Assembly (NCBI RefSeq): GCF_019097855.1
Contig: NZ_JAHRGL010000062.1
Span: 176,112 to 240,111 of the forward strand
Direction: 5' to 3'
From: Geopseudomonas aromaticivorans
GTDB lineage: Bacteria > Pseudomonadota > Gammaproteobacteria > Pseudomonadales > Pseudomonadaceae
DNA length: 64,000 nt
Part shown: positions 49,709 through 59,382 of the stretch, piece by piece
Position numbering within the stretch: the first letter of the stretch is position 1
Layout: each line of letters starts with the position of its first letter
The notes under the pieces: generated by a model
What the model saw: the letters and a program-made list of their open reading frames with translations, nothing else
Told to the model about the DNA's origin: nothing
Databases searched by the model: none
Made by a program: the position numbers and the translations under genes

Positions 49709-50386
49709 ATGTTCCGCCTCACGACCCTGCTCGCCGGCCTAGTGCTGAGCCTCAATGCCTTCGCCCTGTCGATTGCCGACCTGAGCCAGAGCGACGCCAG
49801 CGGCGGCCTCAAGGACGCCCTCAGCCAGGGCGCGAAGATTGCCGTGCAGCAACTGGGCAAGCCCGGCGGTTTCAGCAACGATCCGGACCTGCGCATCGGC
49901 CTGCCGGGCAACCTCGGCAAGGTCGCCAGCACCATGAAGATGATGGGCATGGGCGCCCAGGTCGAACAGCTGGAAGCGACCATGAACCAGGCCGCCGAAG
50001 CCGCCGTGCCGCAGGCCCAGGCCCTGCTGCTGGACGCGGTGAAAAAGATGACCATCGCCGATGCCAAGGGCATCCTCAGCGGCCCGCAGGACGCCGCCAC
50101 CCAGTACCTCAACCGCACCAGCCGTGAGCAGATCCGCGCCAAGTTCCTGCCCATCGTCAAGCAGGCCACCGACCAGGTCGGCCTGGCCCAGCAATACAAC
50201 GCCTTCGCCGGCAAGGCCGCCAGCTTCGGCGTGATCGACGCCAAGAGCGCCAACCTCGAAGGCTATGTGGCCGAGCAGGCGCTCGACGGCCTGTTCGAGG
50301 TGATCGCCGAGCAGGAAGCCAGCATCCGCGAGAACCCGGCCGGTGCCGCCACCAGTCTGGCCAAGAAGGTGTTCGGCACGCTGTAA
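49709..50386 (+). CDS. DUF4197 periplasmic protein
   Basis: A 225-residue protein with a signal peptide (MFRLTTLLAGLVLSLNAFA) and a helical mature part: LKDALSQGAKIAVQQLG, LLLDAVKKMTIADAKGIL, GPQDAATQYLNRTSREQI and a C-terminal FEVIAEQEASIRENPA. These are the blocks of the DUF4197 family, widespread in proteobacteria and of unknown function. The ATG at 49709 has AAGAGGA upstream. A strong hairpin follows about 100 bases after the stop. Confidence 0.85.
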   Translation: MFRLTTLLAGLVLSLNAFALSIADLSQSDASGGLKDALSQGAKIAVQQLGKPGGFSNDPDLRIGLPGNLGKVASTMKMMGMGAQVEQLEATMNQAAEAAVPQAQALLLDAVKKMTIADAKGILSGPQDAATQYLNRTSREQIRAKFLPIVKQATDQVGLAQQYNAFAGKAASFGVIDAKSANLEGYVAEQALDGLFEVIAEQEASIRENPAGAATSLAKKVFGTL

Positions 50387-50485
50387 CAAGCCCTGTCGCG
50401 GGGACCGACAGGCGGCGCCGCTCTTCACGTTTTATTCACACGCCGCCCTGCACTATCGACCCAGCTGAAGGATCAGCACCCCAGA

Positions 50486-50514
50486 CAAGAAGCCCGCTCC
50501 GTGCGGGCTTCTTG
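50486..50514 (+). terminator. Terminator after the DUF4197 gene
   Basis: A 12-bp perfect stem, CAAGAAGCCCGC at 50486-50497 with its complement at 50503-50514, and a 5-base loop. Only a short T-rich tail follows. Confidence 0.75.
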
Positions 50515-50552
50515 CTATTCGGACGGTGCAAAAAACCACGAGGAAATAGTCC

Positions 50553-50894
50553 ATGAGCCCCGCTGAAAAAGCGTCGCGCAAGAAGTCGGCAACCGGCTCT
50601 TTCTGCGCGTGGGATGGCGATACGCTGGTACTCAACATTCTCGGTACCCCCAACGCCAAACAGGATGCCATCGGCAAACCCAAAGGCCATCAGCTACGCA
50701 TCAGTGCCGCCGCCGCACCCGTTGCGGGCCGGGCTACCGATCATATGGTTCGCTTTTTGGCGAAGGAATTTGGCGTCACCAGCAATGACATTGAAGTTGT
50801 ATTCGGCAGATACGACATCAACAAACAGATGCGCATCAAATCGCCCAAGAGTCTGCCAGCGGTAATTAGCAAGCACCTATCCAAACAAGAATAA
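50553..50894 (+). CDS. DUF167/YggU-family protein
   Basis: A 113-residue protein. After a basic N-terminus come FCAWDGDTLVLNILGTPNAKQDAI, LRISAAAAPVAGRATDHMVRFLAKEFGV and VVFGRYDINKQMRI, the blocks of the DUF167 (YggU) family of unknown function. The usual APPVDGKAN motif is altered to AAPVAGRAT. Unlike most pseudomonad yggU copies it is not beside yggT/proC. The coding sequence is visibly AT-richer than its neighbours, as is the next gene, suggesting separate acquisition. Confidence 0.8.
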   Translation: MSPAEKASRKKSATGSFCAWDGDTLVLNILGTPNAKQDAIGKPKGHQLRISAAAAPVAGRATDHMVRFLAKEFGVTSNDIEVVFGRYDINKQMRIKSPKSLPAVISKHLSKQE

Positions 50895-51042
50895 ATAATT
50901 AAAAACCCGACCTAGCGAAAGCCGCCACAATGATCATGCCGCCCAAGCAATAACCACCAAAACCAAGCCATATTTTTCGAAATAGCGTGCAATCACAATT
51001 ATTGCTATAATTAAAAAATATTTAATGCCAGCACAGCAAATC

Positions 51043-51339
51043 ATGAATATTGCAGCAACCAAACTGGATGAGCCCAAGAAAACCTGTGCAACCTGCCAGG
51101 CCTGCTGTTGCCGCCTAGAGGTCATGCTGATCACGGACACCGGCGTCCCGGAACGCTATATCGATATCGATGCGTGGGGCGGCGAGGTCATGGCCCGCCT
51201 GGACGATGGCTGGTGTGCCGCGCTCGACCGCGAAACCTTGCTGTGCACCATCTATGAAAATCGCCCGCTTATTTGCCGGGAGTTTGAAGCCGGCGAATAC
51301 GAGTGCCTTAGCGAACGAAAAAAATATTTGAACGAGTAA
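51043..51339 (+). CDS. YkgJ-family cysteine-cluster protein
   Basis: A 98-residue protein of the YkgJ/Fe-S oxidoreductase-like zinc/iron chelating family. Conserved Cys are arranged as CATCQACCC near the N-terminus, WCAALDRETLLC in the middle, and CREFEAGEYEC near the C-terminus, eight or more positions able to bind Fe-S or zinc. The start is the ATG at 51043 (MNIAATKLDE). The 148 bases upstream are AT-rich, with a TATAAT at 51006-51011 but no clear -35 box. Function unknown. Confidence 0.85.
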   Translation: MNIAATKLDEPKKTCATCQACCCRLEVMLITDTGVPERYIDIDAWGGEVMARLDDGWCAALDRETLLCTIYENRPLICREFEAGEYECLSERKKYLNE

Positions 51340-51546
51340 CGTTTTACTTCTCGGACAAATACGGAAAACTTTCCGAGTTCGTCTGGATCAGCCACATACC
51401 CAAGTGGCTTGAGATGAAACAACGCGGCCCGCTCCCCCCATCGCCACTGTCTCCCGCCAACACCCGACATCGCGTCTTCGCTGTTCTTCGCTCTTGCTTC
51501 GCCCCTGCGAGATGAACCGTGTCCTGCGAGCGCCGCTAACGGCCCG

Positions 51547-52227
51547 CTACCCCGTCGCGTCCCAGCAGGTCGGCGCGCCGATATGCCCGGTCTTCACATA
51601 GAGCAAAGCGCCCCGCTCCGAATAGCGCCGGCAATGGCTGCCGCGAGGGTTGCGCAGCCAGCTGCCGGCCGGGTAGTTGCCGGCCTCGTCGGCCAGACTG
51701 CCTTCCAGCACGAAGACTTCCTCGCCGCCCGGAAAGTCCTGCTCTACGCAGCGGGTACCGGGCTGCAGGCGCAACAACGCGGTACGCACGCCGCCGTGCT
51801 CGTGCAGCGGCAGAATCGTCAGTCCTTCGACGTCGCCGGGCCGCCAGGTCATGCCGGTGCTATCCAGACGCAGGTCGCCGTGGTCATCCGGGGCGAACTG
51901 CCAGAGTTTGACCAGCAGGGTGCAGCCCGGTGCCGAGCTGGGCGTGTGCCGACTGCCCGGAGGATTGCGCAGGTAGCTGCCGGCCGGGTAGTCGCCGGTT
52001 TCGTCGCTGAACACGCCCTCCAGTACCAGAATCTCCTCGCCGCCACCGTGCACGTGCGCGGGAAAGCGGCTGCCGGCGGCGAAGCGCACCAGGCTGGTGG
52101 CACGCGCCACTTCCTCGCCGAGGCGGTCCAGCGGGATGCGCTGCACGCCCGCCTGCGGCGAGTCCTCCCACGGCTGGGTGGCGGTGTTGACCAGCACGCG
52201 CTGGTCGAAATCGGCATTCAGGTTCAC
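51547..52227 (-). CDS. Double-cupin ChrR-like protein
   Basis: A 226-residue protein built from two cupin domains (about 10-115 and 120-215). Each has a FPAHVHGGGEEILVLEG- or PGGEEVFVLEG-type metal-binding strand and a GDYPAGSYLRNPPGS or GNYPAGSWLRNPRGS repeat. This is the ChrR_Cupin pattern seen in the C-terminal part of ECF anti-sigma factors such as ChrR, but the N-terminal sigma-binding zinc domain is absent and no sigma gene is adjacent. It overlaps the upstream MFS gene by 4 bases (ATGA), so the two are co-translated. A metal-dependent sensor or enzyme role is possible. Confidence 0.85.
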   Translation of the reverse strand: MNLNADFDQRVLVNTATQPWEDSPQAGVQRIPLDRLGEEVARATSLVRFAAGSRFPAHVHGGGEEILVLEGVFSDETGDYPAGSYLRNPPGSRHTPSSAPGCTLLVKLWQFAPDDHGDLRLDSTGMTWRPGDVEGLTILPLHEHGGVRTALLRLQPGTRCVEQDFPGGEEVFVLEGSLADEAGNYPAGSWLRNPRGSHCRRYSERGALLYVKTGHIGAPTCWDATG

Positions 52228-53411
52228 GGTCGTCTCCCTCCTCGGCCCAGCAGCAACGCCAGCGCCACCACCGAGAACAGCGCGCCGGCATGGAAAGTGA
52301 TGGCGGCATCATACGTCTGCCACAGCCAGCCGGCGATGCCGCTGGCCAGCAGCAGAGCAACGCCGCTGAGCAGGTTGAACAGGCCGAAAGCGGTGCCCTT
52401 GAGTTCGGCCGGGGTGGTGTCGGCCACCAGCGTGGCGAGGATGCCCTGGCTGAAGCCCATGTGCAGGCCCCACAGGGCGACGCCGATCAGCACCATGACG
52501 CTCGACTCGGCCCAGGCCAGCAGCAGGTCGGCGAGCACCAGCAGCACCAGCCCGCCGCCCAGCAAGCGCTCGCGGCCGATGCGATCCGACCACTTGCCCA
52601 CCGGGTAAGCCGACAGCATGTAGAACGCCGCCATCACCACCATCACCAGCGGCACCCAGGCGACGGGGAAGCCCAGCTGCTGCGCGCGCAGCACCAGGAA
52701 CGCCTCGCTGAAGCGCGCCAGGGTGAATACCGCGCCGACCGCCACCACCCACCAGTAGGCCGAGGAAAACTGGCGCAGGGCTTCCATATGGATCGGCGAG
52801 CGGAAGCGCCGCGCCGTCACCGCGGGTTCCGGCTCCGCCACTCCGAACACCAGCATGGCCACGCAGAGCAGCGCCGGCAGCACGGCGAACCACAGCACCA
52901 GCGCGATATCACCGCCGAACCAGAGCATCAGCAGGATCGCCAGCAACGGACCGACGAAGGCGCCCAGGGTGTCCATCGACTGGCGCAGGCCGAAACAGGC
53001 GCCACGAATCGCCGCCGGCGCGACATCGGCGATCAGCGCATCGCGCGGTGCGCCGCGGATGCCCTTGCCGATGCGGTCGAGCAGGCGCGCGCCGAACACC
53101 AGCTCGGCCGTATGCGCCAGCGGAAACAGCGGCTTGCTCAGCGCCGCCAGGCCGTAGCCGAACAGCAGCAGGAGCTTGCGCCGGCCGAGGTAGTCGCTGA
53201 GCGCCCCGGAGAACACCTTGACCATCAGAGCCGTCGCTTCGGCCACGCCCTCGATCAGGCCGAGGGTGAGCATGCCGATGCCCAGGGTGCCGACCATGAA
53301 CGCCGGCAGCAGGCTGTGCACCAGCTCGGACGACACGTCCATGAACAGGCTGACGAAGCCCAGCGCCCAGACGGTGCGGGGGATGCGCGGGGCTGCGCGG
53401 GTGTCCGGCAT
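52224..53411 (-). CDS. MFS transporter
   Basis: A 395-residue membrane protein with about 12 segments. It has the MFS signature between segments 2 and 3 (GALSDYLGRRKLLLLFG) and its counterpart in the second half (GKWSDRIGRERLLGGG), plus DRIGKGIRGAPRDALIAD after segment 4. The family moves small solutes by proton coupling; the substrate is unknown. The downstream double cupin is translationally coupled, which suggests a linked function such as detoxification. Confidence 0.88.
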   Translation of the reverse strand: MPDTRAAPRIPRTVWALGFVSLFMDVSSELVHSLLPAFMVGTLGIGMLTLGLIEGVAEATALMVKVFSGALSDYLGRRKLLLLFGYGLAALSKPLFPLAHTAELVFGARLLDRIGKGIRGAPRDALIADVAPAAIRGACFGLRQSMDTLGAFVGPLLAILLMLWFGGDIALVLWFAVLPALLCVAMLVFGVAEPEPAVTARRFRSPIHMEALRQFSSAYWWVVAVGAVFTLARFSEAFLVLRAQQLGFPVAWVPLVMVVMAAFYMLSAYPVGKWSDRIGRERLLGGGLVLLVLADLLLAWAESSVMVLIGVALWGLHMGFSQGILATLVADTTPAELKGTAFGLFNLLSGVALLLASGIAGWLWQTYDAAITFHAGALFSVVALALLLGRGGRRP

Positions 53412-53594
53412 GGCTCTGGCCTCCCGATCTGGCGCAGCAGTGGCACGGCCGCGCGGCGCTCGTGCCGATCAGCGTAGTCCCGTATACCGGAGGCAAGCCA
53501 CCGCGGCGGCTCAATCAGCCCCCCAACGAATGGCGCCAAGCCGGAGGCTCTGCAAGACTGATGGGCAACTTCCCGTTCCCGCGAGATTGCCACC

Positions 53595-54017
53595 ATGATC
53601 CAGCCGGCACGCATCCTCACCATCGGTATCGACCAGCCGCTGTCCCAGGTAGCGGCCTTCCTCGCCGAACCGCGCAACTTCCCGCGCTGGGCCAGCGGCC
53701 TGGCCGACGGCCTGGAACCCGCCGCGGACAGCCCTCTCCTGCCGCTGGCCGGCAGCGAGTGGCTGGCCGACACGCCCCACGGCCGACTGCGGATCCGCTT
53801 CAGCCCGGCCAATCTCTTCGGCGTGGCCGACCACTGGGTCCATCTGGAGGATGACCGCATCGTCTACGTGCCACTGCGCGTGGTGGCCAATGGCGATGGC
53901 TGCACCGTGTCACTGACCCTGTTCCGCCGGCCCGAAATAGACGAAGAGCATTTCGCGGCGGACTGCGACTGGGTGCGTCGCGACCTGCTGGAACTGCGCC
54001 GGGTGCTGGGCGGCTGA
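53595..54017 (+). CDS. SRPBCC (START-like) family protein
   Basis: A 140-residue protein with the helix-grip pattern of the SRPBCC/polyketide cyclase-like superfamily: an N-terminal strand, AAFLAEPRNFPRWASGLADG, then alternating strands, and a long C-terminal helix (DWVRRDLLELRRVLG). Such proteins bind hydrophobic ligands; the ligand is unknown. It lies directly upstream of the kdpD promoter region and divergent from the MFS gene. Confidence 0.72.
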   Translation: MIQPARILTIGIDQPLSQVAAFLAEPRNFPRWASGLADGLEPAADSPLLPLAGSEWLADTPHGRLRIRFSPANLFGVADHWVHLEDDRIVYVPLRVVANGDGCTVSLTLFRRPEIDEEHFAADCDWVRRDLLELRRVLGG

Positions 54018-54040
54018 GCACGCCGGGCGCCAGCCAGGCG

Positions 54041-54060
54041 TTTTTACTGTTTTTTTACGC
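54041..54060 (+). promoter_or_regulatory. KdpE-box-like direct repeat upstream of kdpD
   Basis: Two TTTTTAC half-sites lie in direct orientation with their TTTAC cores at 54043-54047 and 54054-54058, 11 bases apart, followed by GC-rich GCCGCC. From memory, the E. coli KdpE site before kdpFABC has the same T-rich pair with 11-base phasing and a GC-rich right flank. The site is about 95 bases before the kdpD ATG. Confidence 0.55.
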
Positions 54061-54152
54061 CGCCACGCGCCAGCGCCGGGAGAAAATCCCCCTGCACACT
54101 TCTTTGTTCTGCAGGCAGCGGACTTATCCATGGCATCCAGCGAGGGTTTTCA

Positions 54153-56774
54153 ATGAGCAATGCCGGCATCCCGGCCCGTCGGGGCCGGCTCACGGTATTT
54201 CTCGGCGCGGCGCCGGGCGTGGGCAAGACCCGGGCCATGCTGCAGGCGGCCCAGGTGCAACTGCGCCTGGGCGTGGCCCTGCGCGTCGGCCTGGTCGCCG
54301 CGCCTGACGCTGACCCCGAGGCCGCGGCGCTGCTCGCCAGCCTGCCGCAGCAGCCGCCCAAGCGCGGCGCCGAGCAGGCCACGCGACCGCTCGAGCTGGA
54401 CCTCGACGGCCTGCTGGCCGATCCACCGGCCCTGACCCTGATCGCCGAGCTGGCGCATGCCAATCCGCCGGGCAGCCGCCACGCCAAGCGCTGGCAGGAC
54501 GTGCAGGAGCTGCTCGCCGCCGGCATCGACGTGTACACCACCGTCAACGTGCAGCACATGGAGAGCCTCAACAGCCAGTTGCTGGACCTCACCGGCCTGC
54601 GCGTGCACGAGACGGTGCCCGACTGGGTGGTGCAGGAAGCCGATGAACTGGTGCTGATCGACCGGCCGCCGCGCGAACTGCTGCCGGGCCGCAGCGCGGG
54701 CCAGGCGGAGCCGGACGCGGATCAGCAGCGGGCCAGCCTGACCCGGCTCACCGCGCTGCGCGAACTGGCCCTGCAGTTTGCCGCGACGCGGGTCGATGCC
54801 GACCTGCAGCGCTGCTATCGCCCGCACGGCCAGAGCGCGCCGGCCCTGCTCGGCCGCCTGCTGGTCGGCATCGACGGCAACCCGCAGGCCGAGCATCTGG
54901 TGCGTCATGCCAGCCGGCTGGCGCAGCGCCGCCAACTGCCGTGGAGCCTGGTGCATGTGGATACCGGCGCGGTGCTCGACGAAACCGCGCGCCGGCATCT
55001 GCAGGCGGCCCAGCGGCTGGCCGAGAACCTCGGCGGCGAGGTGGTCAGCCTGCGCGCCGCGGATGTGAGCAGTACCCTGATCCAGCACGCCATCGAACGC
55101 CGCGCCAATGTGCTGCTGATCGGCCCCAGTCGTCCCCACCAACTGCGACCCGGCGTGGCCGAACGTCTGCTGCGCCAGGGGCGCGGGCTGGAGATCAACA
55201 TCCTGAATATCGGCGGCGCGCCGTCGCCGCGCGCTCAGCTGCCGCGGATGGGCCGTCTGGGCGACTACCTGCTGGCGGTCCTGGCCACGCTGATCGCCAG
55301 TGCGGCAGCCTGGAGCATCTCGTCCGTCCTCGAGCTGCCCAACATCTCGCTGGTGTTTCTCCTCGCGGTGCTGCTGGTGGGTGTGCGTAGCAGTCTCGGT
55401 CCGGCACTGCTGTGCTCGGCGCTGTCGTTCCTGGCCTACGACCTGCTGTTTATCTCGCCGACCTTCTCGCTGGATGTGCATCACAAGGCGGACATCCTCA
55501 CCCTGCTGTTCTTCCTGGTGATGGCGGTGCTGACCGGCAACCTGGCGGCGCGCCAGCGCCGGCAGATGGACGCCCTGCGCGAGACCCAGACGGAAACCGC
55601 GGCGCTGCTCGAACTGTCGCGCAAGCTCGGCGCCGCCACCGATCGCCAGGCAGTACTGGATGCCGCCCTGCAGCAACTCACCCACTGGCACGACCTCGAC
55701 TTCTGCCTGCTGGGGCGCGACGTCGCAGGCGCCCTGCAGGTCGAGGCCGGCCTCTCGGCGCCCCTGCGCGAGGGCGAACGCAACGCCGCCGAGTGGGCCT
55801 GGCAGCACGGCCAGCCCAGCGGCATGGGCACCCACACCCTGGCCAACGGGCGCTGGTGGTGGCTGCCGCTGACCGGCAAGGAAGGGCCGCAGGCCCTGCT
55901 CGGCGTGCGGACGAAACAGGGCAGCACGGTGCCGGCCGCGCGCCGACGCCTGCTGAAGGCCCTCGGCCAGCCGCTGACGCAGGCGCTGACCCGTGCACAA
56001 CTGGCGCAGGAGCTGGAAGCCGCGCGCCTGCAAACGGAAACCGAGCAGCTGCGCAGCGCCCTGCTCGCCTCGGTGTCCCATGATTTGCGTACGCCGCTGA
56101 CCGTCATGCACGGCGCCATTGACAGCCTGCTGACCCTCGGCGAGCAGATCGGCGCCGAGGATCGTCGCGAGCTGCTGGAAAGCACGCGCAACGAGGCCGA
56201 GCGACTCGACCGCTATATCCAGAACCTGCTGGACATGACCCGCCTCGGCCACGGCGGCCTCAAGTTGGAGCGCGACTGGGTGGCGCCGGCGGACATCGTG
56301 GCCAGCTCGCTGCAACGTCTGCAGCCGGTTCTGGCGCCACTGCGCCTGGAAACCGCGCTGCCGGACGAGTTGCCGCTACTCTACGTGCATGCGGCGCTGA
56401 TCGAGCAGGCGCTGATCAATGTGGTGGAGAACGCCGTACGCTTCTCGCCAGCGGCCGGCCGCCTGCGGGTGGCAGTGGACAGCGACGGCGCCGAGCTGCG
56501 CATCGCCGTCAGCGACGAGGGACCGGGAATTCCGCCGGCGGAGCGGGAGAAGATCTTCGACATGTTCTATACCGCCGCCCGCGGCGACCGCGGCGGCAAG
56601 GGCACCGGCCTGGGCCTGGCGATCTGCCTGGGCATCCTAGGCGCCCATGGTGGCTCGGTCACGGTGGGCGACGGCTTGGAGGGCCGCGGCACCACACTGA
56701 CCCTGCACCTGCCGTTGCTGGCGCAGCCGCAGCTGGACGAAGCCGACCGGGACGACCAGGGAGAGGCGCAATGA
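54153..56774 (+). CDS. kdpD: Sensor histidine kinase KdpD
   Basis: K+/turgor sensor that phosphorylates KdpE. The 873-residue protein has the KdpD-specific N-terminal domain with Walker A GAAPGVGKT (18-26) and TVNVQHMESLN, a universal-stress-protein domain (about 230-345), four membrane segments (about 372-465) and a GAF-like region. The kinase core follows, with H643 in SHDLRTPLTV, an N box around NVVENAVRFSP and G boxes DEGPGIPP and GKGTGLGLAIC. It is complete and of normal length. Its stop overlaps the kdpE start (ATGA). The structural genes kdpFABC are not upstream, where an SRPBCC gene sits instead. Confidence 0.95.
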   Translation: MSNAGIPARRGRLTVFLGAAPGVGKTRAMLQAAQVQLRLGVALRVGLVAAPDADPEAAALLASLPQQPPKRGAEQATRPLELDLDGLLADPPALTLIAELAHANPPGSRHAKRWQDVQELLAAGIDVYTTVNVQHMESLNSQLLDLTGLRVHETVPDWVVQEADELVLIDRPPRELLPGRSAGQAEPDADQQRASLTRLTALRELALQFAATRVDADLQRCYRPHGQSAPALLGRLLVGIDGNPQAEHLVRHASRLAQRRQLPWSLVHVDTGAVLDETARRHLQAAQRLAENLGGEVVSLRAADVSSTLIQHAIERRANVLLIGPSRPHQLRPGVAERLLRQGRGLEINILNIGGAPSPRAQLPRMGRLGDYLLAVLATLIASAAAWSISSVLELPNISLVFLLAVLLVGVRSSLGPALLCSALSFLAYDLLFISPTFSLDVHHKADILTLLFFLVMAVLTGNLAARQRRQMDALRETQTETAALLELSRKLGAATDRQAVLDAALQQLTHWHDLDFCLLGRDVAGALQVEAGLSAPLREGERNAAEWAWQHGQPSGMGTHTLANGRWWWLPLTGKEGPQALLGVRTKQGSTVPAARRRLLKALGQPLTQALTRAQLAQELEAARLQTETEQLRSALLASVSHDLRTPLTVMHGAIDSLLTLGEQIGAEDRRELLESTRNEAERLDRYIQNLLDMTRLGHGGLKLERDWVAPADIVASSLQRLQPVLAPLRLETALPDELPLLYVHAALIEQALINVVENAVRFSPAAGRLRVAVDSDGAELRIAVSDEGPGIPPAEREKIFDMFYTAARGDRGGKGTGLGLAICLGILGAHGGSVTVGDGLEGRGTTLTLHLPLLAQPQLDEADRDDQGEAQ

Positions 56775-57481
56775 CCGAGAGGCAACAGACGGTGCTGGTC
56801 ATCGACGACGAGGCGCAGATCCGCAAGTTCCTGCGCATCAGCCTCGCCGCCCACGGCTACCGGGTACTGGAAGCCGGCAGCGGCCGCGAGGGCCTGGACC
56901 TGGCGCAGCAAGCCAAGCCCGACCTGCTGGTGCTCGACCTCGGCCTGCCGGACATGGACGGCAAGGACGTGCTCAGCGAACTGCGGCGCTGGTCGTCGAT
57001 GCCGGTACTGGTGCTGTCGGTGCGCGCCGGCGACAGCGAGAAGGTGCTGTGCCTGGACGGCGGTGCCAACGACTACGTGACCAAGCCGTTCAGCATCCCC
57101 GAGTTCCTCGCCCGCGTGCGCGTGCTGCTGCGCCAGCCGGTAGCCGCCGGCGTGCAGGAGGCGAGCGTGCGCTGCGGCCCGCTGCAAATCGACCTCGCCA
57201 GCCGCCGGGTCAGCCTGGATGACCAGGAAATCGGCCTGACCCGCAAGGAATTCGCCGTGCTGGCCACGCTGGCCCGCCAGCTGGGCCGCGTGGTCACCCA
57301 GCAGCAGCTGCTGACCGACATCTGGGGGCCGACCCACGTCGAGGACAGCCACTACCTGCGGGTAGTGGTCGGCCACCTGCGGCAGAAACTCGGCGACAAC
57401 CCGGCCGACCCACACTTCATCGTCACCGAAGCCGGCATCGGCTACCGGCTGCGCGAGCAGTCTTCAGGAGCAAGCAGATGA
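56771..57481 (+). CDS. kdpE: Response regulator KdpE
   Basis: OmpR-family transcription factor activated by KdpD. The 236-residue protein has a receiver domain with acidic pocket IDDE (11-14) and phospho-acceptor D56 (VLDLGLPD), and a C-terminal winged helix with [21 protein letters not shown] and [14 protein letters not shown]. It overlaps kdpD by 4 bases upstream and kup by 4 bases downstream, so all three proteins come from one coupled message. This arrangement implies control of kup rather than, or in addition to, a distant kdpFABC. Confidence 0.95.
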   Translation: MTERQQTVLVIDDEAQIRKFLRISLAAHGYRVLEAGSGREGLDLAQQAKPDLLVLDLGLPDMDGKDVLSELRRWSSMPVLVLSVRAGDSEKVLCLDGGANDYVTKPFSIPEFLARVRVLLRQPVAAGVQEASVRCGPLQIDLASRRVSLDDQEIGLTRKEFAVLATLARQLGRVVTQQQLLTDIWGPTHVEDSHYLRVVVGHLRQKLGDNPADPHFIVTEAGIGYRLREQSSGASR

Positions 57482-59382
57482 GAGAAACCACCGTGCATGC
57501 CAGCCACGAGCAGGCGCACCCACCCTCCTCCTCCCTGGGGCTGCTGGTCGCCGCCACCGGTGTGGTCTACGGCGATATCGGCACCAGTCCGCTGTACACC
57601 CTGAAGGAGGTTTTCGCCGGCCATTACGGCGTGCAGGTCAACCACGACGGCGTGCTCGGCATCCTCTCGCTGATCTTCTGGTCGCTGATCTGGATCGTCT
57701 CGCTCAAGTACGTGCTGTTCATCCTGCGCGCCGACAACGAGGGCGAAGGCGGGGTGATGGCACTGACCGCCCTGGCCCGCCGCGCCTCGGCGGCCCATCC
57801 GCGGCTGAGCTCGCTGCTGGTGCTGCTCGGCCTGTTCGGCGCCGCGCTGTTCTATGGCGACAGCATGATCACCCCGGCGATTTCCGTGCTGTCCGCCGTC
57901 GAGGGCCTGGAGGTGGCGCTGCCCGGCCTCGGTCACTGGGTGGTGCCGGTGACGGTGATACTGCTGATCGGCCTGTTCCTGATCCAGAAACACGGCACCG
58001 CACGCATCGGCATCCTGTTCGGCCCGGTCATGGTGGCCTGGTTCGTCGTGCTCGGTGCGCTGGGTGTGTACGGCATCCAGCGCAATCCCGAGGTGCTGCT
58101 GGCGCTCAATCCCTGGTGGGCGCTGAACTTCTTCCTCGCCCATCCGGGTATCGGCGTGGCGATTCTCGGTGCGGTGGTGCTGGCGCTGACCGGCGCCGAG
58201 GCGCTGTACGCCGACATGGGCCACTTCGGCCGCCAGCCGATCGCCCGCGCCTGGTTCGCCCTGGTGCTGCCGGGTCTGGTGCTCAACTACTTCGGCCAGG
58301 GCGCGCTGCTGCTGGAAGACCCCGAGGCGGCACGCAACCCCTTCTACCTGCTGGCGCCGGAGTGGGCGCTGCTGCCGATGATCGGACTGGCCACTCTGGC
58401 CACCATCATCGCCTCGCAGGCGGTGATTTCCGGGGCGTTTTCCCTCACCCAGCAGGCCATCCAGCTCGGCTGCGTACCGCGCATGCAGATCCAGCACACC
58501 TCCAGCGCCGCGCAGGGGCAGATCTATATTGGCGTGGTCAACTGGGCGCTGATGGTCAGTGTGGTGTTGCTGGTGATCGGCTTCGGTTCGTCCGGTGCGC
58601 TGGCTGCCGCCTACGGCGTGGCGGTGACCACCACCATGTTGATCGACACCCTGCTGGTGGCCTCGGTGATGCTGTTGCTGTGGAAGTTCCCGCGCTGGCT
58701 GGCGATCCCCATCCTGCTCGGTTTCCTGTTCGTCGACAGCCTGTTCTTTGCCGCCAACGTGCCGAAGATCTTCCAGGGCGGCGCCTTCCCGGTGCTGGCT
58801 GGCATCGCCCTGTTTACCCTGATGACCACCTGGCAACGTGGCAAGCAGATCCTGTTCGCACGGCTGGACGAAACCGCCTTGCCGCTGCCGGTGTTCATCA
58901 ACAGCATCTGCCTGCAGCCGCCGCATCGGGTCGAGGGCACCGCGGTGTTCCTCACCGCGCGGCCGGACGCCGTGCCGCACGCCCTGCTGCACAACCTGCT
59001 GCACAACCAGGTGCTGCACGAGCAGGTGGTGCTGCTGACCGTGGTGACCGAGGACAGCCCGCGGCTGCCCGTGGAGCGGCGCTTCGAGGTGGAGCACTAC
59101 GGCGAGGGCTTCTTCCGCATCATCCTGCACTTCGGTTTCATGGAGGAGCCGGACGTTCCCGCCGCGCTGCGCCTGTGCCGTGTCGAGGGGCTGGACTTCA
59201 GCCCGATGCGCACCACCTACTTCCTCAGCCGGGAAACCGTGATCCCCAGCAAGCGCATCGGCATGGCCAACTGGCGCGAAGGGCTGTTCGCCTTCATGCA
59301 GCGCAACTCCAACAGCAGCATGCGCTACTTCCAGTTGCCGGTGAACCGGGTGATCGAACTGGGCACCCAGGTGGAGATCTGA
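57478..59382 (+). CDS. kup: Low-affinity K+ transporter Kup
   Basis: Proton-coupled K+ uptake protein of the KUP/HAK/KT family. The 634-residue protein has about 12 membrane segments (residues 20-450) starting with [18 protein letters not shown] (family signature 30-47), the [15 protein letters not shown] loop and [21 protein letters not shown]-terminal cytoplasmic domain of about 180 residues follows. The start lies in an ATGA overlap with kdpE. The TGA stop is part of a 36-bp palindrome shared with the convergent eutC. Kup is normally a stand-alone gene, so its coupling to kdpDE is unusual. Confidence 0.96.
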   Translation: MRETTVHASHEQAHPPSSSLGLLVAATGVVYGDIGTSPLYTLKEVFAGHYGVQVNHDGVLGILSLIFWSLIWIVSLKYVLFILRADNEGEGGVMALTALARRASAAHPRLSSLLVLLGLFGAALFYGDSMITPAISVLSAVEGLEVALPGLGHWVVPVTVILLIGLFLIQKHGTARIGILFGPVMVAWFVVLGALGVYGIQRNPEVLLALNPWWALNFFLAHPGIGVAILGAVVLALTGAEALYADMGHFGRQPIARAWFALVLPGLVLNYFGQGALLLEDPEAARNPFYLLAPEWALLPMIGLATLATIIASQAVISGAFSLTQQAIQLGCVPRMQIQHTSSAAQGQIYIGVVNWALMVSVVLLVIGFGSSGALAAAYGVAVTTTMLIDTLLVASVMLLLWKFPRWLAIPILLGFLFVDSLFFAANVPKIFQGGAFPVLAGIALFTLMTTWQRGKQILFARLDETALPLPVFINSICLQPPHRVEGTAVFLTARPDAVPHALLHNLLHNQVLHEQVVLLTVVTEDSPRLPVERRFEVEHYGEGFFRIILHFGFMEEPDVPAALRLCRVEGLDFSPMRTTYFLSRETVIPSKRIGMANWREGLFAFMQRNSNSSMRYFQLPVNRVIELGTQVEI

